The notes below the pieces were generated by a model. It had not been told where the DNA came from. It saw nothing but the letters and a program-made list of their open reading frames with translations, and made no database searches. A program made the position numbers and the translations under genes. This document shows positions 31,216 to 43,400 of a stretch of 64,000 bases of DNA, one piece after another. The stretch lies in assembly GCA_029449235.1 (NCBI GenBank), contig JANATG010000006.1, positions 1,798,001 through 1,862,000 on the forward strand, written 5' to 3'. How positions within the stretch are numbered: position 1 is the stretch's first letter; every line of letters begins with the position of its first letter. Source of the DNA: Linnemannia schmuckeri. Taxonomy: Eukaryota; Mortierellomycota; Mortierellomycetes; Mortierellales; Mortierellaceae.

Positions 31216-34200
31216 ATGATTATCGTGTTTTTGGTCGACACCAGTGCCTCCATGAACCAAAAGTTCTCGAACGGCATGTCCGCGTTAGAATGTACCAAAT
31301 CGGGGATAGAGCACCTGGTCAAGGTAACATGCGCTTCGCTCAAGACTCTCGACGCTGTATCGTCGCAGCACGCCGTGATGTCAGCGCATACTGTTATTTA
31401 CAATGCGATGCCTATCCTCTCTCCTTTTACTTTCTTACTCTGTAGCATCTTCCACAAGTAAAGCCCGCCGAGCGCCACAATGACAAATATATGCTTGTGA
31501 CGTACGAGGAGGGTGCAGGGTGCGTTAAGGTAAGGGTATCAACCATATCTGACTAATAAAAACATGGTATTGCATACAACCGCGGGGAACTGATCTTATA
31601 GTACTCTCTACACCTTTTCAAGTAGTCGTCCCTCAAGGAGCCTTTGCCACATCTCATCAAAGAACTTAAGGTCCTTAAGGCACAGGACATGTCCAATCCA
31701 GGATCATCACTCTCTACTATTTTCGACATTCTCAACGCGTACCGTGTACATCATAATATTGACACGCCTGCCAATGTAAGGATGCCGCGCCGCATCGTAT
31801 TATATTCTTCAGGTGATATTATTGCCATAACATCATGTTGACATGTTTCTGTTTTGGCAACAATGATAGGGTCGGTTTCCAGGAACAATTGAGCCGTCAA
31901 TTATCATGTGGTTCACAGACGGTGGAAGGCAATCATCTCCAGCAGGGATTCTGGACAGGGTACGATTGCTTGAAGTCAACTTAATCTTTCAGCAGAAAAT
32001 TCGTACTGGATGCTAGATATGAGGACTAACCAACATTATTACTGCCTGCTCTTCTTCATAGCTGAACATCCCAGGAGTTACATCCGCAGGAGTCGACTAC
32101 TATCATGAACCATTCCGATGGGACCAGCGACTTTACACCATATTTCTAGAACCAAACGCAGAGATGGTCGATCCACAGCTCAGCATCTTGAGCACGGTCA
32201 TGGGTGGTAAATATAGAAACATGCATTTGCTAACGCGTTTACGAATCAGGGCATTATACCTACAGGAATTAAATACTCGCCGTGTACGCTCGCTTATGAC
32301 CCGATTTGTTTAGGCACGAGTTATCGCGTCCGAACATTACGACATATGCTTCAGGCCATGGACTGCATGCTCGGTATTAGCAAGATACCTCCTACGCAAT
32401 ATTCGCCTCAAGCTGTGCTTCACATTTACGGTGTCGTCGTTAATTTTGAGGACCTAATAGGTAAGCGGCGTTGAACCATGCCCTTATATATAAGGATATT
32501 AATGCTATTTCAGCCGTATTTTAATCTCTTGTTCCTTCTTTTTATGCCTTTGTTGTAGTCGATCTTCGAAGACCAAATACTGCAAATCATCATCAGCTAG
32601 TGTATGTCAATCCTAATTGGCTTAATCCCCAAACTCGACATTCCGGCTTTTTCCCGATTCCAGAGCCTTACTGGCCAGAGGAGAATGCGCAACGGCTTCC
32701 CACACGGAACGCTCAACCAACATTGCACTATCACACCAAGGAGGAGAAGGCTGTCGATATTCCCGATGGATTCCCTTACGATAAATATGTGCTGGCACCA
32801 TGTCCAATGACTCAGGAACTTCTCACTCGACCCCCCGGAACCTGTTGGCCTGTATGTATTTGCATGTGATTAATATTCTTTGAAAGAATGCTAGCTCTCA
32901 ATGCAAGGGTGTATACTAACTACATCGGCTTTTCTTTGTAGGTTTACATCAAGAATAGCTACAAGACAGAGGGTTTTGGATTTCCGTTTGGGTTCTTGAA
33001 GGCGAATACAACCAAGAATGCAGTGACTTTGACAGTAGTAGCTTACAACTACCCGGCACTTTTCACTCTCCTAGGTAAACTACATAAGATACATGCCAAT
33101 TTGTGCTATTAAGGGTGCTAATCAGTCGCAAAACCTTGAACGCTAACAGCTACTATTGCTCATTCTTATTTGCGTTGCAGTCAATTTGGGCACGAATCGA
33201 AACCCATCCACAGAGTGGCGGCGAGACTTTGCCGAGTACCTTAGCCACACACCATCCTATTACTATAGTGTGAGTATGAAAAGCGCATTGCTACAAAGCA
33301 GGATTAATACTTTGTAAGTCTGTTTCGCCTTACTGACTATGTCTTGACGCTTTGCACAAAATAGCCTCTCAGGAACGCTCTGAAGCGCATCGGACTTTAC
33401 AACATCATGCCTGCGGAGCAAGGAACGTTGGGACTTGCTATTCAGAACGTACTTTCAACGAACAAGCTGAAGGTAAATTAATCACTCGGTTGGAAGTCTT
33501 GCTAGCTGAACAAATTTCAAATGGCGTTGTATTCGCACTGACATCTAACCACCAGTTTTTGTAAGCATAGGCCAGAGTCGATCTGGACCGCTTGCAAGCT
33601 ATCGAGTCATCAGCACCTACCGAGGCAGTCGTGTCAAAGAAGCGGACACTCTGTGCCAACGCCTTCGATGTACCGCGATCAGAGTTGATATCTGTTCTAG
33701 GCGATCTCAAACTAGCTTTCTTCAAAGAACTGCAGCTCACCTCCTCAACGTCCTTGGCTCTTACTCCAAGCAACGTCTCACTATTCGGCGGTATTCTATC
33801 AACATCCGCCAAGGCGGATCCCTTGATGGATTCGGACGATCTCCATACTCTTCCTATCGCCGACATGGGAATCTACCAGGATCGGATGCAAAAGATTCAG
33901 CGAGAGAACCTCAGAGATCCATTCCGTGATGAGGAATCCGTCAAGTCTCTACAAAAGACCATGTTCGGCAATCCCTACAAGCAGGACAAGAAGGTGTCCA
34001 TTGACGAAGAGAACGAGGCGTCAGCAGCGGACGACTCAATGTCATCCACCAACAGTTCTGGCGGCACGTCTTGGTCCTCCATTCTCGGTGGCCGAAAGAG
34101 AAAACCACGTCGTCGTTCCGTATCTCCATCGCCTTTCCCGCTTGAAAAGATCCCAAGTCTCGCCCACGGTGCTAGGTCCGTATCAGGCAAGGTTCAAGTG

Positions 34201-35526
34201 GTGTCGCTCGGAGCAAGCGCCGGAGTGTCTGGTATTCCCACGCTGAGAATTGTTGTCCAGGAGAGCTTTGGCAAGATATTATCCGCCGAGGAAGAGTCTG
34301 ATGGTCTTTCGCGCCATCCTGGAATGCATGATGGCGAGGACGAAGCTGAGGAGGATGAAGACTTTAGACGAGCAATGTTCAACTCGGATGAGATGGAAAT
34401 GGACGGCGAAGATGAAGCAGCTCGTCTGCGAGCTGACACTCCTATGCCTGGAGGTATTGGTTTGGATGACGACGATGAATCCATGGAAGACATGCAGCGC
34501 GCCCAGGATTTGATACCACCACCTCTTGCAGTCGTCGACCTTGAAGATATTGAGCGGAGGAAAGCCGAGTTACCATTTCTCCAGAAGGACGGCTCCGCGG
34601 ACATGGAGACGGACGAATACGCGAAACATCGACAGGGCATCGAGCAGGATTTGGAGCGCTTCAATGGATCCACCAAACCAGTCTTCCCAAGCCTTGTCTA
34701 CGATCCAACGGCTCTCATGGAGCTTCAGTCCATACCGTCGACAATCCCTGAGCGGTCAGATCCAGGAGCACCACATCCTTCAAATAGTGTTTCCAATGAT
34801 GTCAAACCATCGAGTCGAGACGGGGATGCTTCGACAACACTGACTGGCAGGACTAAAGTGGACGCGACCGCAATGCTAGGTCTGATGCCCATTCCCATCC
34901 TATCACCGCCTACAAATGGAGAGCACCACACCCCTTCCATCACACCATTGGTGGCTGATGGCACATATGACGAACGTCCCAAAGAAAGCGTAACATTGCC
35001 GGTATCTTCGGTTGCCGGTACCCTCTTGCCCGAAATTGCATCATCAGGATCCTCAATACCAACAATTCTTGGCGTGCCAAAAACGCGTGCCACGAGTATG
35101 TCGTCAGAGATGGCCGATCAAAAAATCTCCGCCCCATTGTTGCCGTCCTCACAAGACACCGAGCATCGTGTCACCAGCGAGTCTCCTCTGGACTACAGGA
35201 ATGCCATTATAAAGGAGCTCAAGATGGAACCCAGGAGTAAGTCGCCCTCTGAACTAAGTGGTCCTGTTGTTGCTCATATTTATTAACAGAACAGACGCCT
35301 GACAGAGAGAGAGCAACTAACTGATCCTTTCCACTTTTGAAATATGACGTGTTCGCTAGGCTACAACGAGAGTATGGTGATGGAAATGGTGTGGAAGGTT
35401 GAGGGATCAGACTGGACAAGGGACCAGAAACGGATGACGGTGGCACATTGCCTCACGGTAGCCCGCGGTCTCCGGCGCCACCCTGTTGTGTTGGCACTCG
35501 AGTCTCTCAGGCAGAAACTTAATTAA
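31216..35526 (+). CDS. INTS6: Integrator complex subunit 6 homologue, 12 exons
   Basis: INTS6 is a von Willebrand-A subunit of Integrator, which processes snRNA 3' ends and attenuates RNA polymerase II. Exons are 31216-31323, 31446-31529, 31626-31775, 31870-31959, 32062-32206, 32314-32460, 32559-32851, 32942-33074, 33181-33269, 33365-33472, 33571-35236 and 35360-35526, giving 1059 residues in one continuous frame. The N-terminus IIVFLVDTSASMNQ carries the DxSxS MIDAS motif. The segments DKYMLVTYEE, PSIIMWFTDGG, EPFRWDQRLY, GFPFGFLKANT and VAYNYP follow the order of animal INTS6. A long disordered acidic/Ser-rich region fills most of exon 11. The C-terminus IIKELKMEPRSYNES followed by a helical end matches the conserved INTS6 C-terminal segment. 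The start ATG gives the family N-terminus exactly. Confidence 0.93.
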
Positions 35527-35645
35527 AAATCGCCTTCTTTGCAGCCACCCTTAAGCCTCATTTTCTTCAACTGACTTGAAAAACACTGACATGGACACAT
35601 GTCTTCTTCACTTTTCAGCTCCTATCCCTGCAAGCACAAACATCG

Positions 35646-37505
35646 ATGCCATCCTCAGATTCAGATCACAGGCGGTCGCTTTCGCCCGGAGCTGACACCA
35701 GCGATATCAGACACACAATCTCTGCCATCAGAAACCGGTCACCCCGCGATCAAAGCCAAAGTTTAAGTCCAGAGAGACGCACCAATCGCACCATTCGCCA
35801 TCTAAGCAGAAGTCCACCACCGCACCACCGTTCCATCAGGGACCACAGTCGCGATCGTCGACAAGAGGATCGCCAAAGAGGCAGGAGCAGAAGCAGGAGT
35901 CCACACAGAGGAGCCTCGCGCAATTCACGTTCGCCCGAACCTCGCTCTTCTCGAATCCGATCACCACCACGAGAAGTGAATCAACGACCATCACGAGAAG
36001 GTTCGCCTAGCAGGGATCGACGCCGAGGAGAAAACAATAGGAGACCCAGTCCTTCATACGAAAGCTACAGACCTGCGAGAAGGGATGACTACAATCGGAG
36101 TTACCACCGCGACGATAGGGGCCGTTACGACGGCAACGACAGAGGTCGCAGGGATGACGACTTCAGAGTGTACAACCAGCGGGGAGGAACAAGGGATGAT
36201 CCCGGCGTACGTGGAGGTCCATACACAGATCAGCGCAATGGAGACACTCAGCGAAACGAGGAGAACTATAGAGGTGGACGAAGACCGCTGGAGGCTATGA
36301 AGGAGTACTCTGACAGGTAAATCTTGTTGTGACTACCAACGTAACAATCCCGTGTCTTTTGTCACCATGCTAAAATGCGACGGCACTAACAATATCATTT
36401 ACAACCCATTATTAGTCGTCGGGATATGCGTGCCGGGATCAAATTCTCCATTTGGGCACCCTCACCATCCGCAGAGGAACTTCGTAACAGATCGCCGTCA
36501 CCCGACAGAGAGGTGAAGAAAAAATCGGAAAAGTCCAAGAAGTATGGTAAGAAACCTCAGAGCTGTATATTCTTGTCCTAACAAGATATGTGCTATGCTT
36601 TGTAGCAAAGTAGGGACTAATGAACAAATTGATGACTGATTGTTTACCTAGATTCAGGCTCGGAGTCGGATCGGTCAGACCAAGACAGGAGGCGACGTCG
36701 CAAATCATCGAAAAGACGGAAGGACAAACGGTCATCTTCTCGCCACAGGAGCTCCCGTCATAAAAGTACTAAACGATCTTCTAAGAGAAGCCGACGCAGC
36801 CCAACCCCACTCAGCGAGAGCGAAGACGAGCCAAGGGACAGAGCCAAGAATTATCATGATGAGAATGATTCCTTGAACGACACTTTGACCATGGCGCCCC
36901 ATGGTGCCTCAAGTGTTGCTCAAAACCAACTCCATCAGGACGACGTTGACATGGAGTTCCCGGATGATATGTGGGTGGAGAAGAAAGTGGAAATGCCAGA
37001 GGATGACCAGGATGTTGGACCGGCGCCCTTGCACCTGAATGACCACAGGCTGAACGAACGCAGTTATGGCGGTGCTCTCTTGGCTGGTGAAGGTTCGGCA
37101 ATGGCTGCCTATGTCCAGGACGGCAAACGTATTCCTCGTCGTGGAGAGATTGGTCTGGAGAGTGATCAGATTGAGCGCTATGAAAACGCCGGGTTTGTTA
37201 TGAGCGGAAGTCGGTATGTGGACATTGGCATATCGGTTGCTATTGGTGCGTGTGATTGTACAGTTGCTGTTATTGTTTTTTTTATAGCTTACTAACAGAT
37301 TTTTTATCATTCTCTAATTCCATATAGTCACCAACGCATGAACGCTGTTCGTGTGAGAAAGGAGAACCAGGTTATTAGCGCTGAAGAAAAGCGTGCGCTT
37401 CTTATTTTCAATCAGGAGGAAAAAATCAAGAAGGACAACAAGATCATTAACGAGATGCGCGAGATGGTTGCTTCCAAACTGCGGTCTACAGGACACTCAG
37501 TTTAG
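35646..37505 (+). CDS. NKAP: NKAP / SynMuv-domain splicing and transcription co-factor, 4 exons
   Basis: Exons are 35646-36316, 36416-36546, 36652-37213 and 37328-37505, giving 513 residues. Residues 1-225 are an RS-rich, Arg/Asp/Gly-rich low-complexity domain typical of nuclear speckle proteins, and a second basic KRRKDKRSSSRHR block follows. The conserved C-terminal SynMuv domain starts at about residue 400: YGGALLAGEGSAMAAYVQ, RIPRRGEIGL, GFVMSGSRHQRMNAVRVRKE, and EEKRALLIFNQEEK. NKAP proteins bind RNA and the spliceosome and act in transcription repression in animals. Introns are short, and the last splits the MSGSR/HQRMN junction. The start codon lies 119 bp after the INTS6 stop. A LINE fragment begins only about 30 bp past the NKAP stop, inside its 3' UTR. 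Confidence 0.95.
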
Positions 37506-37534
37506 AGAACAGCAGTATTAAAGACTGTACATAC

Positions 37535-37905
37535 GCAGTCAACAATGAATTTTATTTTTATGACAGACAGCCCAAGGGAGGCATTTGAACGTGAGACGGG
37601 ACCACATACCAAACTCTTTCGAGTCCAGTCAGTCCGGTCTGGAGCCTGGCTCTACGCAACAATTGTCGCTGCTCCTCACAGCTTCAATGGAAGGTAAAAT
37701 AAAACTAGATACGAATGAAGAAGATTCTTCCTTTCCTCTCCATCAATGACAACCTCCCCTCCACAAACTTTCCAACAACCGCTCAGCGGCTACGCATAAG
37801 CCCTTGGATGCTCCTGGGCAGCGCCCATTCTCATGTGTGATTAGCGAAGCGCCATAGGGCAAAACCGTCACGGGCAATGGACCCGTATCCTCGACCGCAG
37901 ACATT
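37535..37905 (-). mobile_element. 5'-truncated LINE fragment, second copy
   Basis: The reverse complement matches the LINE end at 9560-9930. It shares GTCGAGGATACGG, the coding stretch GASLITHENGRCPGA (against GASLATHKDRICPGA), the block GGAAGAATC, CAGCGACAATTGTTGCG, AAGAGTTTGGTATG, and the terminal ATAAAATAAA-like end. One zinc-knuckle cysteine is changed (CPCG to LPYG). There is no long A-tail. The copy is older and more diverged than the copies near tRNA-Trp. It lies between NKAP and the next gene. Confidence 0.75.
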
Positions 37906-38076
37906 TTGGGGGCCTGTAAAGTTGGAAGTCTTGTTCTTAATAGAGCTACCTTGCATCCGGAAGTAACAAAACTCCGATCCAAGGCCATTCTGTGCTTGAT
38001 GCACCAAGGGACTGTCATTTTAGATAGAGCAGTTGTTATTCTGACAAAAAGAGTTCACCCCGTCATTCAAAGGACA

Positions 38077-38124
38077 CACCATGTCAAGCCCGAATCGAAT
38101 CACCATGTCAAGCCCGGATCGAAT
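38077..38124 (+). repeat. 24-bp tandem duplication spanning a start codon
   Basis: Two 24-bp units (38077-38100 and 38101-38124) differ at one base, each starting CACCATGTCAAGCCCG. The unit is a multiple of three, so both ATGs are in the same frame, and the first adds eight residues to the protein. Confidence 0.9.
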
Positions 38125-38953
38125 CTCCCAGTACTACCGCAAGAAGCTGGAGCAACACGAGCTCACCCCAGAAGAGTGGGTTGCTGTCCGCTATGCTGTT
38201 GTCAAGCATACACTTATTGGTGAGCTACTGGGCAGTATTGCAAAAGCACCGTCAAGGTGCCCTGTTTCATGACACTCATGGATATTACAAAAACTAAACT
38301 ATGGCTCTACTCGTTGATGAATATTAAATATAATAGCTGCCGCTACGACTGTCTCACTGGGAACCTCAGCTTTCTTTTATGGTAAGCCTTTTTACAGCAG
38401 GTTAACAACATGCATACAGCGATTATGATATTTTTTGACTTTTAATCATTGTCCTCAAACATAGCTCGATCGCGTTCATGGAGTCGGCTGCAGTCACTGG
38501 CCTTTGCCTCAGGTGAATATTATAGCAACCCTTACATCTTTACATTGTCATATAGGAGCGGTCATTAACATTAATGTTATTTTACTATTAATCAGCCGGA
38601 AACCTTGTAGGACTTTCGGTTGGGGGCGTCATTGCCATGGAATCAGGCATGAAGACTGTGGAAAGCAGGTTGCAAGGGTCCGGATCAGAACTTTTGTATT
38701 TGATGGACAGATATTCGTAAGTATCATCGTTCTTATTGCCATCTTTTCAATTGACTGTTGAATTTTTCTGTTCGTCTACTCTAACTGACGTGTTGCATTT
38801 TTTTTTTTTCACTTCTACAGAAAGGCAACTTTGAAGGAAAAGCTTGGAAACAAAGAAGATGATGGCTTGTCGTCCTATGAATCTACAGCCCCAGAGAGTG
38901 TAGCGGTAACTCCAAAGATGATTCGCGTACAGGAAACTGACAAGTCCGAATAA
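38081..38953 (+). CDS. Small two-helix membrane protein, unknown function, 5 exons
   Basis: Exons are 38081-38219, 38337-38381, 38465-38512, 38596-38716 and 38821-38953, giving 161 residues in a continuous frame. After a charged N-terminal segment (QYYRKKLEQHELTPEEWVAV) come two hydrophobic, small-residue-rich helices (about 40-60, AAATTVSLGTSAFFYA, and 69-92, SAGNLVGLSVGGVIAM), then a polar C-terminus. The layout recalls small mitochondrial or ER inner-membrane proteins such as the OCIA group, but I cannot assign a family. The start lies in a 24-bp duplication, so translation can begin at 38081 or 38105. Several exons are under 50 bases. Its stop is 37 bp from the stop of the convergent RRG9-like gene, so the 3' UTRs must overlap. 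Confidence 0.8.
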
Positions 38954-38990
38954 AGTAGCCTAGACAATTAATTTCAATAGTGAAATTGCT

Positions 38991-40282
38991 TTATTTCCTT
39001 GTTGGTGCACCAAGTTTGATCTGGATGAGTGATTCAGCGTTTCCACGCTTGCGTTCAGCCTGACGCGCCAGCCAAGCCGAATGCCGTTCGTTTTTGATCC
39101 GTTCGTACTCATCCAGAGTCATGGTCTCTTTCAACTGGCGTTGTTGTGAGTCTTTGGTGTGTGATGTGAGTTCGGCCTTTTCTGCAAGTTGGGCAGCACG
39201 TCGTTCGGCTTTCTGTTTGAGCCAAGTAGCTTCCCGTTCCGCCTTGCGTGCAGTCCATGCAGCTTGACGTTCCGCTCTAATCCTCTCGATATCGGCAGAA
39301 ATGTTCTCCTTGCGACGGCGTTGTCGGACCTCATCCTGTTGTGCTGCTCGCTCCGGGGTAGGTTGATAGTTGGTCCGTAGGATCTTGGCGATCGATTCTC
39401 CAGCAACATTAAAATGATCTGCGAGTTTTGCCGTTGTCCATTCTTCTGGGAACTAGTTAAAGAAAGAATAAACAGGAACAGGCATGAGTTACCTTGTTAG
39501 TACAGGACCGTCATCATTCTACCCACTTTCAGTAACCAGTTACGACTAGAAAAAAAAAATACCTGCTTCCGAAGGTATCGAACCTCCTCCATGGCTTGTC
39601 GAGTGAGTTTCCTCTGTGGGTTCCATGCTTGTCCTCCAGTCTTGGCCTTGATCGTCTCACGATGCTTCTTCCATAGAGGCACTTCAGTTGCCGTACTGTT
39701 CGCATCTCGTGGCGCCTTATGGAGATGTGGGTTTGGTGATGCTGAAGTCGCTGCGACTGACGCTCTTTTCAATAAATAAGGGATTGTTCCTGCTTTCGTC
39801 GTCACTGATGTATCGTGTGCATTGTTACTGGTTTTGCCCTGTACTTGTCGTTGCCCAGTCTGTCCGCCCAGAACTCTGTCTTCCACCATTCTGCGTATCA
39901 AATTCGCTATCTCTGCCCGGCCTTCTGGGTAGATTATTCCAATCTTGGGTCCTGAATTTATCAACTTGGGCGAATCAAGACCCCACCGTTTTTTGGCTTC
40001 TTGTAGAATTGAAGGGTGCTGAAAGATATCTTGGATAGGTGTACTGGCGACAAGGAACTCTACATCTCTAAAAGACCCGATCGCCGTATTACTGTTGTGT
40101 TGATCCGAAGAAGAAACAGAAGCGACAGTATTGGTGGTTATGGTGGTTAAGGACCTTGACCGTGAGGCGTCAGCAGACATGGATGGCATAGTCTGACGAA
40201 AAGTTATATGTGCGGGCTGTGATCTAATCGTCTTGAGGAGCCGACATCCTGAGCACAAGAGTGTCGCATTTAGAGGGGACAT
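38991..40282 (-). CDS. RRG9 / neugrin-like mitochondrial protein, 2 exons
   Basis: Exons in transcript order are 40282-39563 and 39452-38991, giving 393 residues. The neugrin/Rrg9 core spans the intron: WNPQRKLTRQAMEEVRYLRKQ, then FPEEWTTAKLADHFNVAGESIAKILR. In yeast, Rrg9 is needed for respiratory growth and mitochondrial genome maintenance; animal neugrin works in mitochondrial 16S rRNA regulation. The N-terminal about 30 residues are basic/hydrophobic without acidic residues (LLCSGCRLLKTIRSQPAHITFRQ-like), consistent with a targeting sequence. The C-terminal half is a long charged helix made of imperfect repeats (ERQAAWTARKAERE, ERRAAQLAEKAE, ERHSAWLARQAERK), probably coiled. The call is good at family level; the exact function is inferred. 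Confidence 0.82.
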
Positions 40283-40470
40283 GGTGAGCAGTAGAGTATG
40301 CTGGTGTACTCTGGAATATACCGGAGGAAGGGCATTCGCTGTGTGGCAGCGACAAAGGAGCGGACAAAAGGACTAAATGGTCAAAGGCAAGTGTCACCTG
40401 TCAACAAGAGTAGCAAAAAAGCAGTCCCACGGATGCGCGAGAAGTGAGCATGGGCATTTGAAAAAAATAT

Positions 40471-43400
40471 TTATGTCTTGCGCACCATGGGCGGAACGAC
40501 TAACTCGCTAATCTGCGCCTGAATGTACTTCTCTCGCATCAACGACATGTCTTCAGGGACAATAATAGGTGCCTCTAGGACCTTGCGGTCTGTTGCCTGC
40601 ACAGAGTATCGACCCATAACCTCTATAGCAGAGCCTGCCGTGTCCGACTCGCCCTTGCTTCCACCGTCGCCTTTGTTGTTGTTGCCGCTGTGAACGATGA
40701 AAACAGACGGAGGGATCAAGGCAGAAGAGGCCAGTTTGCGTACATCCTCTTGGATCCGGTTATCGAAATCAACATTGCGGAACTGGTGCACTTCCTTTTT
40801 CGTCATGCTATCCGCTCCAGGTTTGTGGCGACTCTCTTTGTTAGGAGGAATAGGTGTTGATGACTCTAGTGAAGGTGTAGTCGTTGAGAAGATTGGGGCT
40901 GCTGCTGATGGTGGCGAGGTAGAGGAGGCAGAGGAGGTTGAAGTAGCTGAGAAACTAGATGAGGTTGTCGAAGAACACGTTGACATCGCCGATCCATCGA
41001 TACTAACATTGTGGACGCCATGTGTGATGGCCTCCGGGAAGCCTTGACCGCTGCTTAGCACTGACGATCCTGCTCCGCTCGTAAGTGCAGTCGGCATTTG
41101 ACTGTTACCAGGCGCTATCGTTGCTGACTCTGCGATACCGCCTGACTTGTCGTATCCACTGTTAAGCGTACAGACACGATTGTTCAGATACGGGCGTTGA
41201 GCGCATCCTAAGGCACTGGAACTATCGTTGCTTGAACCCGTTCCATTGCCCGAGTCTTGGAAGTCTTCTCGAACATTCTCCTTGGCCGCGAACGGATTCT
41301 GCTTGGGTTCTAGATTAGTTCTCGGCGGGGAAAAAGGCCTAACCAACGGAGACTGCGGAGGATACTGCAAAAGACGCGATTTGGGTTCCTGCTGCCGCTG
41401 GTGTGGATGATCAAGCTTGATGATTACTTTTTCGACACGAGCACCAATGGCGTCATGCCTACTTCCCTTCGCATCCATAGAACTAGGCCGATTCTTGCTT
41501 TTGGACGGAATGACAGGTAATTGCAAGTCAGAGGTAGGGCTAGGAGGCGTGGGAGGAGCAGACCTCGAGGGCGTTGAACGTGATACTGACTTGTGGTGTG
41601 CAGAGGTATTTAAAGTCATGTCCTCTCGGAAGGCGATCTGACTGGATACTCTTCCAACTAGATTTTGCCGGTGATACTGTTGCTGAGGCTGTGAGGGCAG
41701 AGGAGGATTGTAGTTCCTGGAGTTGTTGAACCGATCTCCATCAGGGACATCATTTTTGAGCGAGATATGACGACTGAGAGGCTTGACCAGCACAGGACTG
41801 ATCTCATTGTTCTGCATGACTAGAGCCTCCTTTCCATTGTCTCTATGGGTGTCATGCCGCTGTGATGGCTGCTGCTGCTGGAACTGCGATACCCGCTGTT
41901 GAACCTTTGAGTTGATCCTGGTAGCGCCATTATTCATCGCATATTGGTCTTTGGTGATTCCGCCGCCGATGCTGGTGGTGTTATTAGATTTGTTGTTGCG
42001 AAGATGCTGGTTGTCGTCTTTGGCACTGCTATAGGTGCTTGCACTCGCCATTGTATCGAGGCTACTAGCCCAAGCAGGAATTTCAATGGCGGGAGTCCTA
42101 GAATCGATTTCGGAGTTGCACTTGACATCCTTGACCGGCAGGTGTTGAAAGACAAGAGATTGCTGGCTGAGCTGAAAGCCTGGAGACGTAGGGCTTGCAG
42201 CGGGATATTGCTGGCGCTGCTGACGTCCTTGCTGGCCATGACTGTGTTGAGAGTACGACTGTGTATCGATGGGAGGGATAGTGGGCAGGTCCTTTGCCAG
42301 AAGATTCGCCATGATCTGTGTAGTGCTTGGAAGCGCCGAGAGCTGTATCAAAAGATCCTCAACTTGGGCGCTCAGATCATGATTTTGAATGAACGTTGAT
42401 CTCAGGCGCTAAAGGGCAAGACGATATGCAGATATCCGTCGTTAATTTACCGCATGGCTTTCCATTACGCATTACCGAAAGACAAAAACACACACGTAGC
42501 AATGTATACCTCAAAATAGTTCTCAAGTTGCTCTTGTTTGATGCTCTTTGCAAAGGCAAGTCCTGGTGAGGACATGTGCATCTCGAAGACGAGTTTCGAC
42601 ACAAGCTCTAAATGAGCGGTCTAATGAGTAATCAGCATTTGTAAATACGAATACTGAAGTCAGTGAAAAGAAGTAATTCAGCGCCATAAAAAAAAATGGA
42701 TGGATTTTTAAAACACATGGTTGTGTCATACCAGGTATGCAAGGACTTCTCGATCTTCACCAGATTCAAATCTGATCCCGCCAGTCGTTACGTTCGGTGT
42801 GCTTTGATTGGCCTGAGGTGTAGCAGCAGCGCTGTGCCTGCGTCTGTTTCGAATGTTCTCCAGTGAAAAAATCGAAAGTGATGAACCTGACGGTCCGCAT
42901 CCTTGGGATACAATCCCAGCGCCCACGGAGGCCACACGAGGAGGCGAGCTGCTCTTTTGACCACGATCCTGATTGTTGCCATCGCTTCGACGGCCTAAGG
43001 ACGGCAGTGCTGTCGGTAACGTGGTGACTGGTGCCTCGATACCACAGACGTGCATGATCTCCTTCAAATATCCGATCCACTCGGAAAAGACCCATGCAGT
43101 GGATTGCCCTTCACCATTCTTTCTCTGAACAAGAGTCGAATTCCGATCCGCTACCGTCTCCTTCAAGACTTTGTCCCGGAGCTCTGGCTCTCGTGCCAAG
43201 ATAGCACTCAGTATATGAACAGCCGCCTGTGTGTTGGAGAATGTTGGTATCTGATCTAACGAGAGGGCAGGCGAAGACTGGAAAGGAGGTTGATGTCCGA
43301 ACCGTGGCTGCGGAAGCGGTTTGGGAATAGATGATGATCGATATCGTTGTCCTCCTAATCCGGAAGCCCTGCCGCCAACGACGCCAAAGAGTCCTCCTGC

